This document shows positions 41,544 to 44,658 of a DNA stretch of 44,658 nt, piece after piece. The stretch is taken from the NCBI GenBank assembly GCA_002070955.1, contig MWEK01000035.1, forward strand, positions 1 through 44,658. The letters run 5' to 3'. The position numbers were made by a program, and so were the translations under genes. Source of the stretch: Planctomycetes bacterium ADurb.Bin069 (GTDB lineage: Bacteria; Planctomycetota; UBA8108; UBA8890; UBA8898). The notes below the pieces were generated by a model. It was given only the letters and a program-made list of their open reading frames with translations, ran no database searches and was not told where the DNA came from. Numbering within the stretch: position 1 is the stretch's first letter; every line of letters begins with the position of its first letter.

Positions 41544-42173
41544 AGCGCTGCCGCTATCAAACATATCGTCGACGGTGCCAAAGACGGCTTCGTGCATCCA
41601 TGATCCACCTTTGGCGGCAACGAGGTCTGTGCCATTAACCTCCTTTGCAAAAGTTAGAACCGGAACTACCGGCTCTCCGTCAAGCTCCATGACGCAACTC
41701 CCGTCAATGATTTCAGCGACGGAGAACGCAATATTGCCGGTAGCCTCACGAAGCGTCTGCACATCGGTTATGCCGGCTTTTTTAAGGCCAGTGCGGATTG
41801 AGTTAATCAGCTCCTCCAAGAGACGCAACTGGAGTGCATCGAATCTGTGCGAATTGATTGTGATCTTCATGTCTTGATGCACCTCCGGCGCCCGTAAGTA
41901 CCGCCGGATCACTGGTGTGGCGATCTGGAGAAAGACGAAACCACCAATGGCGCCACCAATGCCTGCACCCAAGAGAGAGAAAGCAAACGATCTGCCCAAG
42001 ACGGCCCCGACACGCGTGCCGGCCCCGCTGCAGAGGCCAGCAATAGCCAAGGCTACCCAAATTTGCCAATGACGAAAACTACGCCAACAGGCAGCGCGCC
42101 AACGACGATTGCGTTCGCTCCTGGACAGGCCGGCCAACTCGGGTAACTGTTTTAGAGACCAGTAAATATGCAT
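41538..42173 (-). CDS. Cassette gene: membrane protein fused in frame to a soluble unknown domain
   Basis: This protein has 211 residues. Residues 1-100 form a small membrane protein known from many cassettes and proteobacterial genomes (MHIYWSLKQLPELAGLSR.ERNRRWR..., two or more hydrophobic Gly-rich segments AIAGLCSGAGTRVGAVLG and GAGIGGAIGGFVFLQ). Residues from about 102 (MKITINSHRF ... DGSCVMELDGEPVVPVLTFAKE) form a soluble domain of unknown kind. The second part has its own ATG (41870) with GGAGGTG 9 bp before it, so the ORF may represent two cassette genes joined without a stop. The start at 42173 is used because it fits the usual MxxYWSLK opening. Confidence 0.7.
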   Translation of the reverse strand: MHIYWSLKQLPELAGLSRSERNRRWRAACWRSFRHWQIWVALAIAGLCSGAGTRVGAVLGRSFAFSLLGAGIGGAIGGFVFLQIATPVIRRYLRAPEVHQDMKITINSHRFDALQLRLLEELINSIRTGLKKAGITDVQTLREATGNIAFSVAEIIDGSCVMELDGEPVVPVLTFAKEVNGTDLVAAKGGSWMHEAVFGTVDDMFDSGSAG

Positions 42174-42213
42174 TCTTATGCACCTAACGTCAAACGTCAC
42201 TTCCGGGGCCGTC

Positions 42214-42264
42214 CCGACCGACCACGTCGAATTCATGCTACGCCCCGAGTTGCGCATGTGTCAA
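42214..42264 (-). repeat. 29-bp dispersed repeat with promoter-like boxes, copy 2
   Basis: Bases 42214-42242 match copy 1 exactly, and similarity continues more weakly to about 42264. On the minus strand TTGACA (42259-42264) and TAGCAT (42235-42240) are spaced 18 bp, reading towards the cassette gene that starts at 42173, 60 bp downstream. It probably drives that cassette. Both copies therefore sit just before a cassette start. Confidence 0.6.
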
Positions 42265-42318
42265 TGACTTTGAGACACCCAGCGTCGGAATTTAATGAGT
42301 CGCCGGCGATGTCGTAGA

Positions 42319-42350
42319 CCTGGTCAGGCTTCCCGGGGAGCCTGACCAGG
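42319..42350. repeat. 12-bp perfect inverted repeat
   Basis: CCTGGTCAGGCT (42319-42330) pairs completely with AGCCTGACCAGG (42339-42350) around the 8-base loop TCCCGGGG. There is no T-run on either side, so it is not a standard terminator. It lies inside the split attC and could be a recombination or transcript-stability structure. Confidence 0.6.
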
Positions 42351-42397
42351 AAAGGCCACCGCGAGCCGCAGGCGACGCCGTCCGGTGGAGCCGCTGG

Positions 42398-42825
42398 TTA
42401 GGAGGCTGACCATCGGAAGTGCCGTTTAACTTCTGAAGAATAGCTTCTCCCCACGGTGGACTTGTTCTTCTCCAACCAATCTGAAAATTTTGTCGTGCCA
42501 TTAGGCGCTTGTTCCGATGTCAACATTTCGTCCATTAGTCCTTTTAACTCGTTTCGAGTAAGCAATACGTCTCGTAAAAATAGACTGAGAATGCGGCCAC
42601 AGAAGATGCCCAAGAGGGGCGGGACTTTGAGCACTATCGGTTTCTTCCCGATTTTGTCGACGATTAATGCCACCAATTCTTGAAAAGTGAATGTTTCAGG
42701 TCCTATGGCGTCTACCGTTGTCCCAGCCACAACCGTTGACTGGCGAACGGCGATGTCAGCAAGATCCTCAACAAAGACCGGCTGAACCCGATATTCTCCC
42801 GATCCAAAGATTGGAAAAATGGTGT
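42398..42825 (-). pseudogene. 3' fragment of NAD(P)-binding epimerase/dehydrogenase cassette gene, cut by IS21
   Basis: The frame reads HTIFPIFGSGEYRVQPVFVE, then DLADIAVRQS, GPETFTFQELVALIVDKIGKK and further helices to HFRWSAS. That is the C-terminal part of an NDUFA9-like atypical short-chain dehydrogenase. The upstream Rossmann half is missing: at about 42825 the coding sequence meets the terminal repeat of the IS21 element. The stop codon TAA lies in the R'' core site of the following attC, proving that the gene was a cassette. About two thirds of a typical protein is lost, so it is non-functional here. Confidence 0.85.
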
Positions 42826-43638
42826 GGGTTCCGGAAATTCTGAGCTAGGTTTTCCGGAAACTTTGGACCCATTGGGCGTCGAACCGGCATTCTCCGTTCT
42901 TTTCAAATGACGAGTTCGGTAGGACCTCCCCCGTAGTTCTATGAATCGTCCTCGAGCGAGGACACGATCGATGATTGCTTCCGCGAGATCCGGGTCGTGG
43001 AGGACGTTTGCCCAGGCGGCCAGCGGTTTGTTTGTTGTGAAGACCATGGGCTTCTTTTTCAAGTACCGTCGGTTTACCACCTGGAAGAGGACGTTAGCCG
43101 CATCCGCGGGATACGTCAAGTATCCCAATTCGTCGACGACGAGCACGCCCTCGTGAAGGTAGGGTTCGATTGACTGCTCGAGTCGTCCTTTCGTTGATGC
43201 TTCGGAGAGCTCACCGATAAGCTGATTCGCTTCGACGAAAATGGCCGTTGCGCCGTTCTGGATAGCGCGGTAGGCAATGGCAATGGCCAAGTGTGTCTTC
43301 CCCAGACCGGTCGGGCCACAGAGGATCAGGCTCCGCCCTTCACTGAGGAGCTCCGGACCCAAGAAAGAGCCCAAGAGCGAGAGCCGGACGGAGCTTTGGA
43401 AGGTGAAGTCGAAGTCTTCAATGGTAGCGAGAAAGGGGAAGTGTGCTTTACGCACGGCCCGTTCGATCCGCGTCTGAGCCCGGTGTGCGACCTCCTCGGC
43501 AATCAGGGTGCCGAGGAAGTCGCGGTAGCTCATGTCCTGCTCTTCAGCTCGAGGGACGAGCTCGGGATAGAGCCGGCGGACCGTCGGCAGGTGAAGTCGT
43601 CGAAGGAGAGCTTCAAGGTCAAATGGTTCTTCCGTCAT
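42712..43638 (-). CDS. istB: IS21 transposition helper ATPase IstB, reading out through the IS end
   Basis: This 308-residue AAA+ ATPase has Walker A GPTGLGKTHLA (about 110-120), Walker B VLVVDELGY and the sensor region VFTTNKPLAAW. It activates the IstA transposase and selects target DNA. The core is about 255 residues. Unusually, no stop codon occurs before the IS terminus: the frame continues through the end repeat (EPTPFF) into the neighbouring gene and stops at 42712, adding about 40 foreign residues. Translation overlaps istA by 4 bp. Confidence 0.92.
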   Translation of the reverse strand: MTEEPFDLEALLRRLHLPTVRRLYPELVPRAEEQDMSYRDFLGTLIAEEVAHRAQTRIERAVRKAHFPFLATIEDFDFTFQSSVRLSLLGSFLGPELLSEGRSLILCGPTGLGKTHLAIAIAYRAIQNGATAIFVEANQLIGELSEASTKGRLEQSIEPYLHEGVLVVDELGYLTYPADAANVLFQVVNRRYLKKKPMVFTTNKPLAAWANVLHDPDLAEAIIDRVLARGRFIELRGRSYRTRHLKRTENAGSTPNGSKVSGKPSSEFPEPTPFFQSLDRENIGFSRSLLRILLTSPFASQRLWLGQR

Positions 43639-44658
43639 GCACGTTTCCTTTCGATGAACTGTTCGACGTAACGAACGCCGAAGAGGCGGCGCTGGACCAC
43701 ATCGTTCAGGGCAGCGGCGAAATTCTTGTGGCCGAAGCGTTGGAGAAGGTCGAAGAGGATCTCGACTTCAGCTGGCCATGTTCGGGGATGACTATGGACG
43801 ATCTCGGTGAGGAGCGTTTCGGCTTGCGGGCCGATGGCGAGCAGCTGTTCGCGCTTGAAGTAAAGCTTGGCCCGTTTTCCAGAAACCTGGGCCAGCATGG
43901 CCGAACGGTGCTCTGGCAGAAAGCTCTCTCGTTGAGCCGCGGGAAGTCGGGGATGCTCGGCTTCGTACTTCCTGGCCAGGATTCGCACGCGTTCAGGGTA
44001 GAGGTAGAGTGTACCGGGAAAGCCGATGGACTGGGGCGGCATCGAGTACGCCTGCCCATGGTGGAAGACGCGGGCGGTGGGGCCGACTATAACAGGAAAG
44101 CGAAGGGGATACTCGGCGGGTGGTATCGGGAGCGCTCGAAGCCTTTCCCGCTCAATTTTCATTCGGTCGGCCGGGATCTCGTTTGTTGCACGTGAAGGAC
44201 GTCGGAGATTGACTTCCTGATGCCAACCGGCAAGCTGCTGCTCGAGGTCGTGTCGATCATGAAACCGACGGACCTTGAAGAAACTGTTCTTAACCCAGCC
44301 GACCAGGTTTTCGACCGATCCCTTCTGGTTGGCGCGTCGGGGCCAGCAGAGCTCCGGAGCGAAGCGGTAATCCAAGGCAACCTGGCCAAAGGTTTTGTTC
44401 CATTCGATCTTCGATCCTTTGCGACCGAGGGTGATCGTCTTTGGGTTGTCAAAGACCGCTACCAAGGGAAGCCCGCCCCAGGCATTGAAGGAATCCAGGA
44501 GAGCTCGGACTAGCGCCTCGACCCTTTCGTTTGGGACAATGCGGACCTCTGACCACCGTGAATACTTCAGTCGTGAGCAGAAGATGTGAAGGCTCTCGCG
44601 GGATCCGTCGACATAACGAACGGTCACCTGGCCGAAGTCGTGCTGGCTGAATTCACCC
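42826..44658 (-). mobile_element. IS21-family insertion sequence (incomplete at window edge)
   Basis: The right end (reading istA to istB, minus strand) is at 42826-42843, GGGTTCCGGAAATTC-type, the same 18 bp as the end of the truncated copy at 39881. It carries istB and most of istA with an ATGA overlap. The left end lies beyond 44658. The insertion disrupted the dehydrogenase cassette. Target duplication cannot be checked here. Confidence 0.9.
43635..44658 (-). CDS. istA: IS21 transposase IstA (5' part beyond window)
   Basis: The visible 341 codons include the DDE integrase-like core: the first Asp in HDFGQVTVRYVDGS, the second in VAVFDNPKTI and the Glu in QKGSVENLVGW. A C-terminal beta-barrel/DNA-binding part follows (YSMPPQSIGFPGTLYLYPERVRI). 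The N-terminal helix-turn-helix lies outside the window. IstA cuts and joins the element ends with IstB as helper. The three catalytic residues are present, so the enzyme could be active if complete. Confidence 0.93.
   Translation of the reverse strand, partial: GEFSQHDFGQVTVRYVDGSRESLHIFCSRLKYSRWSEVRIVPNERVEALVRALLDSFNAWGGLPLVAVFDNPKTITLGRKGSKIEWNKTFGQVALDYRFAPELCWPRRANQKGSVENLVGWVKNSFFKVRRFHDRHDLEQQLAGWHQEVNLRRPSRATNEIPADRMKIERERLRALPIPPAEYPLRFPVIVGPTARVFHHGQAYSMPPQSIGFPGTLYLYPERVRILARKYEAEHPRLPAAQRESFLPEHRSAMLAQVSGKRAKLYFKREQLLAIGPQAETLLTEIVHSHPRTWPAEVEILFDLLQRFGHKNFAAALNDVVQRRLFGVRYVEQFIERKRA

Larger units (their letters stand above)
42182..42403 (-). other. Oversized or interrupted attC between dehydrogenase cassette and next cassette
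   Basis: The left side of this 222-bp stretch (minus strand) starts TCCTAAC, where the dehydrogenase stop codon lies, and shows CCACCG/CGGTGG arms. The final core site GTTAGGT (42188-42182) is perfect. Normal attC sites are about 55-140 bp. Between the halves are a 12-bp perfect hairpin and the 29-bp repeat, suggesting that an insertion has split one attC or that two attC remnants are joined. Confidence 0.6.

Noticed and set aside
42319..42350. 12-bp hairpin considered as a Rho-independent terminator of the dehydrogenase cassette
   Set aside because: There is no T-run after it on either strand, and it lies between attC halves.
1..44658. Search by eye for tRNA, rRNA and CRISPR repeats
   Set aside because: No cloverleaf, no rRNA-like sequence and no regularly spaced repeat unit was found; the only dispersed repeats are the IS21 ends, the attC sites and the 29-bp repeat.

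Overview
The window is about 44.7 kb of very GC-rich bacterial DNA with tightly packed, often overlapping genes. Several traits point to a Planctomycetota-like Gram-negative organism. These are a secreted hydrolase with two dockerin-type DANxDG repeats, a Tat-exported Gfo/Idh/MocA oxidoreductase, a multihaem cytochrome with an EPCG-type metallophosphatase-like domain, a TolC/RND efflux set, and a sigma-factor-like protein fused to a zinc-finger/membrane anchor. This placement is inferred from gene content; there is no rRNA or tRNA gene in the window to confirm it.

Layout. 0-8.5 kb: a tetrahaem cytochrome whose reading frame is interrupted by one TGA, an Fe-S module (NifU-like scaffold, Rrf2 regulator with a recognisable promoter/operator), a LarE-type sulfurtransferase, tryptophanyl-tRNA synthetase, a galactokinase-like GHMP kinase, a LysM protein and FolC. 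8.7-15.2 kb: TsaB, a large AsmA-like protein, an unknown protein and a GT-C-like membrane protein, all on the plus strand. 15.3-19.1 kb: a minus-strand operon fabH-porG-porD-porA-porB. 19.4-27.2 kb: three unknown or little-known proteins, including a RecQ C-terminal module with no helicase, then a TolC-like lipoprotein/adaptor/RND pump operon. 27.2-38.0 kb: two sugar-type oxidoreductases, the dockerin hydrolase, an ABC exporter, a coupled operon (epimerase, sigma/anti-sigma fusion, glycosyltransferase) and a GNAT-like protein with a Cys-rich membrane peptide.

38.3-44.66 kb is different. GC content falls, and the genes are small unknowns on the minus strand separated by integron attC recombination sites. 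A catalase gene sits in its own cassette: the 7-bp sequence that starts the cassette is the exact complement of the first core site of its attC. The array is interrupted by a truncated IS21-type element and, at the right edge, by a second IS21-type element (istA/istB) that has cut off the 5' part of a dehydrogenase cassette. No integrase gene is visible, so within the window this is an integrase-less attC cluster.

The most striking single observation is at 286-288. A TGA stands where the EPCGC motif of this cytochrome family has its second cysteine. Translation stays in frame and coherent for another 467 residues. A perfect 6-bp stem with a G-rich tetraloop follows at the spacing expected of a bacterial SECIS element. 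This is a candidate selenoprotein (Cys-Gly-Sec) of a type I do not know to be described.
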